A stretch of DNA of 11,009 nt from Candidatus Zixiibacteriota bacterium (lineage in GTDB: Bacteria; Blakebacterota; Blakebacteria; Blakebacterales; Blakebacteraceae). The stretch spans positions 1 through 11,009 of the forward strand of contig JAUVWC010000008.1 of assembly GCA_030604325.1 (NCBI GenBank). Direction: 5' to 3'. The position numbers and the translations under genes were made by a program. The first letter of the stretch is position 1. Each line of letters opens with the position of its first letter. Positions 1 to 6,054 of the stretch are shown piece by piece. The notes below the pieces were generated by a model. That model worked only from the letters and a program-made list of their open reading frames with translations, was not told the origin of the DNA and made no database searches.

Positions 1-2
1 CG

Positions 3-431
3 GAAACACAGGCGAAAGATGTTATGCTGGGCCAGGAGGCTGAAGTGGATACAAGGTCGGCCAAGGTCCGCGGCCATGTAGCGCGTATCGATCCCTCGGC
101 TTCGGGTGGACAGGTCACGGTAGATATTGAGCTGGATGGTGAACTTCCGCGGGGCGCCCGCCCCGATCAGAGCGTTGAGGGTATAGTCACCATCGAGCGG
201 CTGGATGATGTGCTCTACGTGGGGCGTCCCACGATGGGGCAGGCCAACAGCACCGTGAGGATGTTCAAATTGGTTGATGAAGGCCGTTATGCCGTGCGTG
301 TAACCGTTCGCATCGGCCAGACGTCGGTCGACCGCATCGAAATCAAGCAGGGACTGCAGGAGGGGGACGAAGTGATCCTCTCCGACATGGGCCGGTGGGA
401 TGCTTTTGACCGCGTTAGAATAAGAAAGTAG
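3..431 (+). CDS. HlyD/MacA-type periplasmic adaptor (membrane fusion protein), C-terminal part
   Basis: The reading frame is open from the left edge (E-T-Q-A-K-D-V-M...) to the TAG at 429-431, so only about 142 C-terminal residues are visible. The pattern matches the beta-barrel and membrane-proximal end of periplasmic adaptors: a short 'VRGHVARIDPSASGGQVTVD' strand region, then 'GARPDQSVEGIVTIERLDDVLYV', and the typical ending 'IKQGLQEGDEVILSDMG...FDRVRI'. Such proteins link an inner-membrane ABC or RND transporter to a TolC channel across the periplasm. The ATPases and TolC gene that follow on the same strand fit an ABC-linked role. The N-terminal membrane anchor, lipoyl and hairpin domains lie outside the window. 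The family is well supported; the substrate is unknown. Confidence -1.
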   Translation, partial: ETQAKDVMLGQEAEVDTRSAKVRGHVARIDPSASGGQVTVDIELDGELPRGARPDQSVEGIVTIERLDDVLYVGRPTMGQANSTVRMFKLVDEGRYAVRVTVRIGQTSVDRIEIKQGLQEGDEVILSDMGRWDAFDRVRIRK

Positions 432-459
432 TTTGATCAGAGTGGAAGCCCATCAGGAC

Positions 460-465
460 TATAAT
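460..465 (+). promoter_or_regulatory. Possible -10 element ahead of the first ABC ATPase
   Basis: A perfect TATAAT lies in the 121-bp spacer between the adaptor and the ATPase at 553. The nearest -35-like hexamer, TTGATC at 433-438, is 21 bp away, which is too far for a standard sigma-70 promoter. A second weak -10-like TACAAT sits at 531-536. These could give the ATPases an internal promoter, but chance is possible and no start site can be read from the sequence. Confidence -1.
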
Positions 466-552
466 GGCGAACAGAATGTCGTGCCGGGGTCTGCCGGTGG
501 GCACCAACGCTTCCGGAACACGGAGTTGGGTACAATCTGAGAAGGAAACAAT

Positions 553-1293
553 ATGGATAATATTTCTGGTCAGCCGTTGATACAGCTGGAGGGCATGAGC
601 AAGGTTTTTTACACCGAGGAAGTAGAAACCCACGCTCTTCACAACATCCACCTTGGAATCCAGTCGGGCGAGTATATTGCCGTTGCCGGACCTTCGGGAT
701 GCGGGAAGACGACTCTTCTCTCCATACTCGGGTTGCTGGATACACCGACCGAGGGTACCTATCTTCTGGACGGGGATCCGGTCCAGAATCTGACGCTGGC
801 CCAGCGGGCGCGTATCCGCAACCAGGCGATCGGCTTCATATTCCAGGCCTATAATCTGATAGGGGATCTGACGGTTTTCGAAAACGTCGAACTGCCGCTC
901 ACCTATCGGGGCATGCCGTCGGCGGATCGCAAGCAGCGGGTGCAGGAGGCGCTGGAACGTGTCGGCATGGCTCACCGGTTGAAGCATTACCCCTCGCAGC
1001 TCTCTGGTGGTCAGCAGCAGCGTGTTGCCGTGGCCCGGGCCATCGCCGGCAAACCGCTGATTCTACTTGCCGACGAGCCTACGGGGAACCTCGACTCCAC
1101 CAATGGTGAGGCGGTCATGCAGCTGCTCGACGAGCTTCACGCGGATGGAGCCACTATCTGTATGGTGACCCACGATCCCCGTTACGCTGACCACGCGAAT
1201 CGAACCGTCAACCTTTTCGATGGCCAGATCGTCGAGGAGAAGAACGGGGAGAAGATACACCAGCTGGAAGAGAGCGGATTCGACGTCGGTTAG
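553..1293 (+). CDS. ABC transporter ATP-binding protein, MacB/LolD class (first of two)
   Basis: This is a complete 246-residue nucleotide-binding subunit that would power an inner-membrane exporter or lipoprotein-release type complex. Visible motifs are Walker A GPSGCGKTT (46-54), the Q-loop glutamine in FIFQAYN (Q98), signature LSGGQQQR (150-157), Walker B ending LLADE (E175), D-loop GNLDS (178-182) and switch histidine H207 in VTHD. All catalytic positions are intact. The ATG is preceded by AAGGA about 6 nt upstream, which supports this start. The gene lies 121 bp after the adaptor and 51 bp before a second ATPase of the same class. The C-terminal 20 residues (EEKNGEKIHQLEE...) go beyond the core fold. 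The DevA/LolD/MacB grouping is secure from the motifs, but the partner permease is not visible, so the substrate is unknown. Confidence -1.
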   Translation: MDNISGQPLIQLEGMSKVFYTEEVETHALHNIHLGIQSGEYIAVAGPSGCGKTTLLSILGLLDTPTEGTYLLDGDPVQNLTLAQRARIRNQAIGFIFQAYNLIGDLTVFENVELPLTYRGMPSADRKQRVQEALERVGMAHRLKHYPSQLSGGQQQRVAVARAIAGKPLILLADEPTGNLDSTNGEAVMQLLDELHADGATICMVTHDPRYADHANRTVNLFDGQIVEEKNGEKIHQLEESGFDVG

Positions 1294-1305
1294 TCAGAGG
1301 GTAGT

Positions 1306-1323
1306 GGCCGGGAAATCTCGGCC
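1306..1323 (+). other. Small hairpin between the two ATPase genes
   Basis: GGCCG (1306-1310) and CGGCC (1319-1323) can pair around an 8-nt loop in the 51-bp spacer. No T-run follows, so it is not an intrinsic terminator. It might affect mRNA stability or the relative expression of the two ATPases, or be incidental. Confidence -1.
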
Positions 1324-1344
1324 TGGAATTGCAGGTAGTGGTAG

Positions 1345-2019
1345 ATGATCTCTGTTCGCAACCTAGAAAAGTATTTCCAGACCGGCCCCATGAAGACGTT
1401 CGTCCTCCGGACTATAGATTTGGATGTGGAGGAGGGTGCATTCATAACGGTCATGGGGCCGTCCGGCTCGGGGAAGACCACCCTGCTGAGCATTCTGGGA
1501 ATGCTGGATGGCGAGTGGATCGGCGAGTACAACTTCCTGGATCACAGGGTCCACCTGATGAAGCCGAAGGATCGTATGAATCTCAACAAGCTCTATATCG
1601 GTTTCGTCTTCCAGCAGTATCACCTACTGGACAGTCTTACCATCTATGAGAACCTGGAAATCCCTCTTTCCTACCGGAATATCAAGCACTCCAAGCGTGC
1701 GGGGATGGTGGCGGATATCCTCGACCGGTTCCAGATCGTGGGGAAGAAGGATCTCTACCCCAGCCAGCTGTCGGGGGGGCAGCAGCAGCAGGTGGCGGTA
1801 GCCAGGGCGATCATCGCTAACCCGAAGCTGATCCTGGCCGACGAGCCCACCGGTAACCTCCATTCCAGCCAGGGGAAAGAGGTCATGGATCTGCTGAAGA
1901 AGCTGAATGATGAGGGGACCACCATCGTCCAGGTCACTCACAACGAGAAGTGGGCCGCTTACGGCAACCGGATTATCAACCTCTTCGACGGATGGATTGT
2001 AGACGAGCCCCACCGGTAA
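1345..2019 (+). CDS. ABC transporter ATP-binding protein, MacB/LolD class (second of two), with D-loop His
   Basis: This is a 224-residue nucleotide-binding protein, clearly related to its upstream neighbour but diverged. Walker [10 protein letters not shown] is at 38-46, the Q-loop glutamine at Q90 (FVFQQY), signature LSGGQQQQ at 142-149, Walker B LILADE ending at E167, and the switch histidine is H199 (VTHN). Two positions differ from the commonest MacB-type sequence. The D-loop reads NLHS (171-174) rather than NLDS, and the signature is followed by Q instead of R. The C-terminal segment '[18 protein letters not shown]' is typical of a MacB-like subgroup in which, from memory, NLHS also occurs, so the His is probably a subgroup trait and not damage. 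No strong ribosome-binding site precedes the ATG. It lies in line with the adaptor and TolC genes, and probably serves the same or a sister exporter. Confidence -1.
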   Translation: MISVRNLEKYFQTGPMKTFVLRTIDLDVEEGAFITVMGPSGSGKTTLLSILGMLDGEWIGEYNFLDHRVHLMKPKDRMNLNKLYIGFVFQQYHLLDSLTIYENLEIPLSYRNIKHSKRAGMVADILDRFQIVGKKDLYPSQLSGGQQQQVAVARAIIANPKLILADEPTGNLHSSQGKEVMDLLKKLNDEGTTIVQVTHNEKWAAYGNRIINLFDGWIVDEPHR

Positions 2020-2072
2020 TCTCTTCCCCGCTTATCACCTGAGGCCCGCATACCGGTCACAAGTCTCAAAAG

Positions 2073-2110
2073 GAGTACGAATCTTCCTATCTGCGGTACT
2101 CGTACATAAT
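2073..2110 (+). promoter_or_regulatory. Nested inverted repeats and possible promoter upstream of the TolC gene
   Basis: GAGTAC (2073-2078) pairs with GTACTC (2096-2101), and the offset pair GTACGA (2075-2080) matches TCGTAC (2100-2105). A -10-like CATAAT follows at 2105-2110, with overlapping TAATAT at 2107-2112. I see no good -35. The arrangement could be an operator over a promoter for the TolC gene. If so, translation would start at 2192 or 2207 and not at the ATG at 2111, which would sit on the -10. This is inference from pattern only. Confidence -1.
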
Positions 2111-2206
2111 ATGAGCAGCCCAGCATATCGATCTGTTATGTGGCGTATCGCCTCGACTACTGCGGCCAGATTAGAGCAACCCGAAAGATCCATGGGGGTA
2201 ACCCAA

Positions 2207-4021
2207 ATGTTGAATTCGCATGTAGAGAGCATTCCGAAGCGGTGCAGGACATTACTGTTGCCAACGACAGTGACCCTCCTGCTGGTTGGATTAGCAACCT
2301 CGCCGGCTGCGGCGCCATCCGCAGTCCAGGATTGCGAAACCGTATCAGAGGCTGAGCCATCCGTAGTCTGGATCGCGAGTCCGACGAAGGCGGATGAACC
2401 ATCCGTAGTCTGGATCGCGAAAACGACAGCGGCGGTTGAGCAACCCAGGTATCAGTCGTCTGTGGGTGGGGACCAAGCCGGCCAGGAAGGGCAGGCGGTC
2501 GGGGTTTTCACCCGCGAGGACGCCGACGTCGTTCTGACGCTGCAGGGGGCCATCGACCTGGCGTTGGACCAATCGTATACGATCTATACCCTTAAGCAGC
2601 AGTTCCTGCAGACCTCATACCTGCTGGAGAACGCCAAGCGCCAGCTCCGGACCAGGATCGATTTCAGCTCCACCCTGCCGGGCATCAACCAGCAGATCAG
2701 CCCCGACCTGCTGAGCATGGAGGGCGGTGAGCAGAAACTCGTTTTCCTGCGGGACAGTTCGACTTGGTTGCAAGGCGAGCTCAATATCGTCCAGCCTCTC
2801 ATAACGAACGGACGGGTCGTACTGTCGGCAGGAATGGTGGGCTTCGACGCTTTCCGCAAGCTGCCTGAGCCGCTACCGAGAGTCGACGCCCGGTCGGTAC
2901 AGCCGTCTGTCGGCGTCCAATTCAACCAGCCGCTTTTCCAGTACAACCAGGTAAGGGGTGCGCTCAGGAACGCCCAGCTCTCTCTGGAAGGACTACAGCT
3001 CAGCTACACCGAGGACGAACTTCAGCGGATCAATCAGGTATCGCGGCAATTTTATGCTCTCTTCGCCCAGCAGTCGGCGCTCGAACTGGCCGACCAGCGT
3101 TACCGGCAGAGCGAGCGTAATTACCAGTCGGGTATGCGGCGGCAAAATGCGGGACTGATTGCCGAAACGGATGTCATGCGGCTCAATGTTACCAGGATGA
3201 ACGACTTAGACGCTCTGGAAAGCGCAAAGAACTTTCTCGAACAGCAGCAGTTCGCTTTCAACCGGCTGGTTGGTCTGCCGCTGGACCAGAGGGTATGGGC
3301 GGAGGCAAGTATCGAGTACGAACCGATAGAGGTGGATCTGAAGAGAGCGCTCGAGCTGGCGTTCGATAAACGGTCCGATCTGCGTCGGGCCGAGATCGAT
3401 CGCGAACAGCTCCAACTCGAGCTGAGACGGACCGTCAGCCATGGTCGCCCCGATCTGCAGCTCAACGTAGGTTACGACGTAACCGGTAATTCCAGTATTA
3501 CCGCCAGCCCGACGGAGAACTGGCAGAAACATCTGGAGGAGTCGTTGAACCGCGACAACCGCAGCCCCAATACAAACATCACCCTGACCCTGCAGGTGCC
3601 GCTCTTCGACTGGGGCCGGAACGCATCACTCGTGGAGCGACTGGCTTCACAGATACAGGTTGTGGATCGGGGAATTGAGGAGGTTCGCCAGGATCTGGTA
3701 CGGACGGTTACCGACCGGGTGCGTGATGTGGAAAGCGCCATGCGGCGGCTGGAAATCCAGCAGGCCAACGTTCAGGTGGCCGAGACCTCCTGGGGCTTCA
3801 CCCAGAAGCGGTTCGACCGGGGGGAGATCACTATTACCGAACTGGCGCAGGCCCAGGCCCAGCTTGCACAGACACGTACAAACCAGCTCAATGCCCTTAT
3901 CCAGTTCGAGCTGGCCAAGGCGGACCTGAAGGAGATCACCCTGTGGGATTGGGAGACTAACCGGCCGGCGCGCCAGCGCACACAGCCTCCGCAACCGTTT
4001 GAGAGGGGAAGGCAGAGATAA
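2207..4021 (+). CDS. TolC-family outer-membrane efflux channel protein
   Basis: This is a 604-residue precursor from the chosen ATG. Residues 12-36 form a signal peptide: a basic KRCR stretch, a hydrophobic core (LLLPTTVTLLLVGLA) and a small-residue end (TSPAAA). After a low-complexity region the mature part begins around 'LTLQGAIDLALDQSYTIYTLKQQ'. It shows the two-fold OEP repeat of TolC proteins, with long Gln/Arg-rich coiled-coil helices, 'FNQPLFQYNQVRGA', 'VPLFDWGRNASLVE', and 'RFDRGEITITELAQAQAQLAQTRT'. The frame is open upstream to ATG 2111, but that would put 32 non-signal residues in front of the signal peptide. ATG 2207 has GGGGG 8 nt upstream; ATG 2192 is the alternative. It would form the outer-membrane duct for the adaptor and ATPases upstream. 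The linker holds a 14-residue tandem duplication, and the tail is proline/arginine-rich. Confidence -1.
   Translation: MLNSHVESIPKRCRTLLLPTTVTLLLVGLATSPAAAPSAVQDCETVSEAEPSVVWIASPTKADEPSVVWIAKTTAAVEQPRYQSSVGGDQAGQEGQAVGVFTREDADVVLTLQGAIDLALDQSYTIYTLKQQFLQTSYLLENAKRQLRTRIDFSSTLPGINQQISPDLLSMEGGEQKLVFLRDSSTWLQGELNIVQPLITNGRVVLSAGMVGFDAFRKLPEPLPRVDARSVQPSVGVQFNQPLFQYNQVRGALRNAQLSLEGLQLSYTEDELQRINQVSRQFYALFAQQSALELADQRYRQSERNYQSGMRRQNAGLIAETDVMRLNVTRMNDLDALESAKNFLEQQQFAFNRLVGLPLDQRVWAEASIEYEPIEVDLKRALELAFDKRSDLRRAEIDREQLQLELRRTVSHGRPDLQLNVGYDVTGNSSITASPTENWQKHLEESLNRDNRSPNTNITLTLQVPLFDWGRNASLVERLASQIQVVDRGIEEVRQDLVRTVTDRVRDVESAMRRLEIQQANVQVAETSWGFTQKRFDRGEITITELAQAQAQLAQTRTNQLNALIQFELAKADLKEITLWDWETNRPARQRTQPPQPFERGRQR
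2354..2437 (+). repeat. 42-bp in-frame tandem duplication inside the TolC gene
   Basis: Two adjacent 42-bp units (2354-2395 and 2396-2437) begin with the same 22-bp core at 2357-2378 and 2399-2420, while their second halves have diverged. In protein they read EPSVVWIASPTKAD and EPSVVWIAKTTAAV (residues 50-63 and 64-77 from ATG 2207), just after the signal peptide. The identical core argues for a recent or conserved slippage duplication in the linker before the folded channel domain. Confidence -1.
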
Positions 4022-4063
4022 CGGTGCTGACCGCGCTTGTTTCTATATCGATACCCTCTATCA

Positions 4064-4110
4064 GGGCTACTCATGTAGATTCGATGGAGGCTCTTCGATA
4101 CGAGTAACCC
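4064..4110 (+). other. Imperfect inverted repeat in the TolC-DUF1232 spacer
   Basis: GGG-C-TACTC (4064-4072) can pair with GAGTA-A-CCC (4102-4110) across one mismatch, and the loop contains two TCGA copies. No T-run follows, so I do not call it a terminator. The rest of the 174-bp spacer (4022-4195) shows no recognisable gene. It may hold the promoter for the next gene, but I cannot place one. Confidence -1.
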
Positions 4111-4195
4111 ATTATTGCTACCGTCGATGCGAATCGCTATGGTCTAAATGCTGCCCATCCCGGGCTGCCAACACGTTTACGGACGGTAACTGGCC

Positions 4196-4594
4196 ATGGT
4201 TCGAAAGAGAAGAGGATCCGATTCAGGTTCGGACTCAGGCGAACCGGTCTACGAGGGGCGCCTGCACGAAGCCCTGGAGCAAGCCCACCAGTGGCTGCGG
4301 CAGAGCAAATTCAAAGGCTCGGCAAAGATGGTGGGGCGGGTCCGGCTGTTGGTCATGATGGGTAGTGATTACCTGTCCGGCAGATATACGCGGATTCCGC
4401 TGACCTCGATCTGGGCGCTTATTTTCGCCCTCCTCTACGTAGCAGGGCCTTTCGACCTCCTACCCGACGTCATTCCCGGCATGGGTTGGCTGGACGACGC
4501 TTTTGTCGTCGGACTCGTATTCGCAGCCATCAGCCGTGACCTATGCAGGTACTGCAAGGCGAACGATCTGGATCCTAAAAGCTTTGGTATGTAA
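4196..4594 (+). CDS. DUF1232 (YkvA-like) membrane protein
   Basis: This 132-residue protein carries the DUF1232 hallmark GPFDLLPDVIPGMGWLDD (84-101), directly after a hydrophobic helix (70-83, PLTSIWALIFALLYVAG) and followed by another hydrophobic segment (102-113). In the family this conserved Pro/Asp-rich loop lies between two short membrane-associated helices. The molecular function is not established. The N-terminus (1-20) is charged and Ser/Asp-rich (RKRRGSDSGSDSGE), and residues 21-58 look helical. No clear ribosome-binding site precedes ATG 4196, so translation could begin later, for example at M45. It lies 174 bp after the TolC gene and just before the sigma factor operon, so it may be independent of both. 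Confidence -1.
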   Translation: MVRKRRGSDSGSDSGEPVYEGRLHEALEQAHQWLRQSKFKGSAKMVGRVRLLVMMGSDYLSGRYTRIPLTSIWALIFALLYVAGPFDLLPDVIPGMGWLDDAFVVGLVFAAISRDLCRYCKANDLDPKSFGM

Positions 4595-4606
4595 AGGGAA
4601 TGGAAT

Positions 4607-4705
4607 GTGACTCGGGACACTGGGCCTAAAAAAAAGAAGGTCGTGAAAAAACGGGCCGCACACCTCGTATCACGGTATGTGGTTAGGGAAACGCGTGTTC
4701 GCTGA
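4607..4705 (+). CDS. Possible 32-residue lysine-rich small ORF overlapping the sigma factor start
   Basis: A GTG at 4607 is preceded by AAAGGGA (4593-4599) at normal spacing. It opens a 32-codon frame ending in TGA at 4703-4705. The peptide starts MTRDTGPKKKK and is strongly basic (KKKKVVKKR), with no family recognised. It begins 12 nt after the DUF1232 stop and runs 11 nt past the possible GTG start of the sigma factor at 4695. It could act as a translationally coupled leader, or be a chance frame through an A-rich spacer. Codon use and length give no real support. Confidence -1.
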   Translation: MTRDTGPKKKKVVKKRAAHLVSRYVVRETRVR

Positions 4706-5261
4706 GGTCGAGCGAGAGCTGCTGTGGAAGTGCCGTGCGGGGGACTGGAAGTCCTATGAGCCGATTGTTCGGGCTTACGAAGGGCGACTCTTCGGAGTTG
4801 CCATTGGCCTTGTGCATAATGTCGATGATGCCCGGGACCTCGTACAGGACACCTTCGTCCGGGCGTTCAAATCGATGGATCTGTATGATCCGGAACGGCC
4901 GTTTCTGGGATGGATTCTGTGCGTTTGCCGAAACCTGTGTATCGACTTTCTCAGACGCCGCAGGTTCGGGCGCAGTCTGGAAGGGGACCAGGGTGGGGTA
5001 CCGTTTCAGGTTGCTGATCCCAATGCCCAGACCGACCGGCCTGCTCTCGATGAGGAGACCCGTTCCCTGATATGGGTGGCTCTAGGACGGCTCAGCGATG
5101 AACACCGCGAGGTAGTTGTTCTAAAGGACATACAGGACCTGGAATACGGGGAGATGGCGCAGATTCTGAACATACCGCAGGGGACAGTGGCCAGCCGGGT
5201 CTACTATGCCAGGCGTGCCCTTCGTGAAATCCTGGAAGGTATGGGGGTGGAGTATCCATGA
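4677..5261 (+). CDS. ECF-family RNA polymerase sigma factor
   Basis: This is a 194-residue sigma-70-family factor of the extracytoplasmic-function type. Region 2 spans about 26-96, including the -10-recognition stretch 'NVDDARDLVQDTFVRAFKSM' (48-67) and 'PFLGWILCVCRNLCIDFLRRRR'. Region 4, about 130-188, carries the -35-binding helix-turn-helix in 'LEYGEMAQILNIPQGTVASR'. Regions 1.1 and 3 are absent, as expected for ECF factors. The ATG at 4677 has no ribosome-binding site. A GTG at 4695, with AGGGAA at 4685-4690, is a good alternative and would remove six residues. The stop overlaps the next start (ATGA at 5258-5261), which couples it to its anti-sigma factor. I could not place an autoregulatory promoter or assign an ECF group. 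Confidence -1.
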   Translation: MWLGKRVFAEVERELLWKCRAGDWKSYEPIVRAYEGRLFGVAIGLVHNVDDARDLVQDTFVRAFKSMDLYDPERPFLGWILCVCRNLCIDFLRRRRFGRSLEGDQGGVPFQVADPNAQTDRPALDEETRSLIWVALGRLSDEHREVVVLKDIQDLEYGEMAQILNIPQGTVASRVYYARRALREILEGMGVEYP

Positions 5262-5737
5262 CGCCATCACACCGCCCACCTGGGGCTCCCCCTACGGGTG
5301 GAGACTTCGAAACATGTGAAGGGTTCAGGGAGGATCTGGCCCGCTACGTAGATGACGAACTCCAGGGGGCTGATCTGGTGAGATTCGAATCCCACCTGGC
5401 CGACTGTACGGAGTGCCAGCGGGAGGTCGCCGTCTTCCGTTCGCTGAAAGGAGAGCTGCAGAAAATGGGTCTCAAGAAACCCGACGTACCCGGCGGCAGT
5501 GTCTGGGACGGTGTGAACAAGCGGGTAGCCCGGCCGGCCGGATGGATCTTCCTGGTAATCGGTGTCGTGATATATCTGGCCTACGCTGTCTACACGTTCA
5601 TCACCTCGGAGGCAAATCTCTTCGAGCAGCTTGCCACCGGTTTCGTGGTGGTCGGATTCGTCGTTCTGCTCGCTTCGGTGGGGTACGAACGGATTCGCAG
5701 CTACAGGACGGATCCTTACAAGGGAGTGGAGAAATGA
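5258..5737 (+). CDS. Membrane anti-sigma factor with zinc-finger (ZAS-type) N-terminus
   Basis: This 159-residue protein has an N-terminal cytoplasmic anti-sigma domain with H46-x3-C50-x2-C53 (ESHLADCTECQRE), preceded by C20 as a plausible fourth ligand. This is the classical zinc-binding anti-sigma layout. Two hydrophobic segments follow, about 95-116 (GWIFLVIGVVIYLAYAVYTFI) and 122-143 (LFEQLATGFVVVGFVVLLAS), so the C-terminus likely returns to the cytoplasm with almost no periplasmic domain. Family members hold their cognate ECF sigma at the membrane until a signal releases it. Its ATG overlaps the sigma stop, and its TGA overlaps the next ATG. The lack of a sizeable periplasmic sensor suggests that the signal is sensed in the membrane, in the cytoplasm through the zinc site, or through a partner. 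Confidence -1.
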   Translation: MTPSHRPPGAPPTGGDFETCEGFREDLARYVDDELQGADLVRFESHLADCTECQREVAVFRSLKGELQKMGLKKPDVPGGSVWDGVNKRVARPAGWIFLVIGVVIYLAYAVYTFITSEANLFEQLATGFVVVGFVVLLASVGYERIRSYRTDPYKGVEK

Positions 5738-6054
5738 TCATCACCTCGTCTGAGGAAATTTCCGGCAAGCGAATTGTAAAAACCCTCGGCCTGGTCAGGG
5801 GAAACACCATCCGCGCCCGTCATCTGGGACGGGACATTATGGCCATGTTCCGGATGATAGTGGGAGGCGAGGTACACGAGTATACGAAAATGCTGGCCGA
5901 ATCCCGTGAACAGGCCATTGACCGGATGCTCGAGGAAGCGCATACGCTGGGTGCGAACGCGATCGTGGCCGCTCGTTTCATGACCAGCATGGTCGCCTCA
6001 GGATCCGCCGAGATTCTCAGTTACGGCACCGCGGTTGTTGTCGAGGAGGAGTAG
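5734..6054 (+). CDS. YbjQ/UPF0145 family protein
   Basis: This is a 106-residue cytoplasmic protein. The family signature is visible throughout: MIITSSEEISGKRIVKTLGLVRG (1-23), a central helix region, the 'AIDRMLEEAHTLGANAIVAARF' block (61-82), and a C-terminal 'SYGTAVVVEE'. UPF0145 members are small oligomeric beta-rich proteins, often labelled 'putative heavy-metal-binding', but their role is not established. The ATG overlaps the anti-sigma stop codon (ATGA, 5734-5737), with the purine-rich AGGGAGTGGAGAA just upstream, so the start is firm. A longer upstream extension of this frame only shadows the anti-sigma gene. Being third in the operon, it is probably controlled with, or acts in, the same envelope or stress response. 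That link is inferred from position. Confidence -1.
   Translation: MIITSSEEISGKRIVKTLGLVRGNTIRARHLGRDIMAMFRMIVGGEVHEYTKMLAESREQAIDRMLEEAHTLGANAIVAARFMTSMVASGSAEILSYGTAVVVEEE

Noticed and set aside
415..987. 190-codon minus-strand ORF opposite the adaptor-ATPase junction
   Set aside because: It is antisense to the well-supported ATPase, has no family features, and mirrors its codon pattern.
4625..4654. PKKKKV segment as a nuclear-localisation-like signal
   Set aside because: It comes from an A-rich spacer in a doubtful mini-ORF of a bacterium; the resemblance is compositional.
5413..5733. Upstream extension of the YbjQ reading frame over the anti-sigma gene
   Set aside because: The extra residues are arginine-rich shadow translation; the UPF0145 family starts at MIIT, with an ATGA overlap at 5734.
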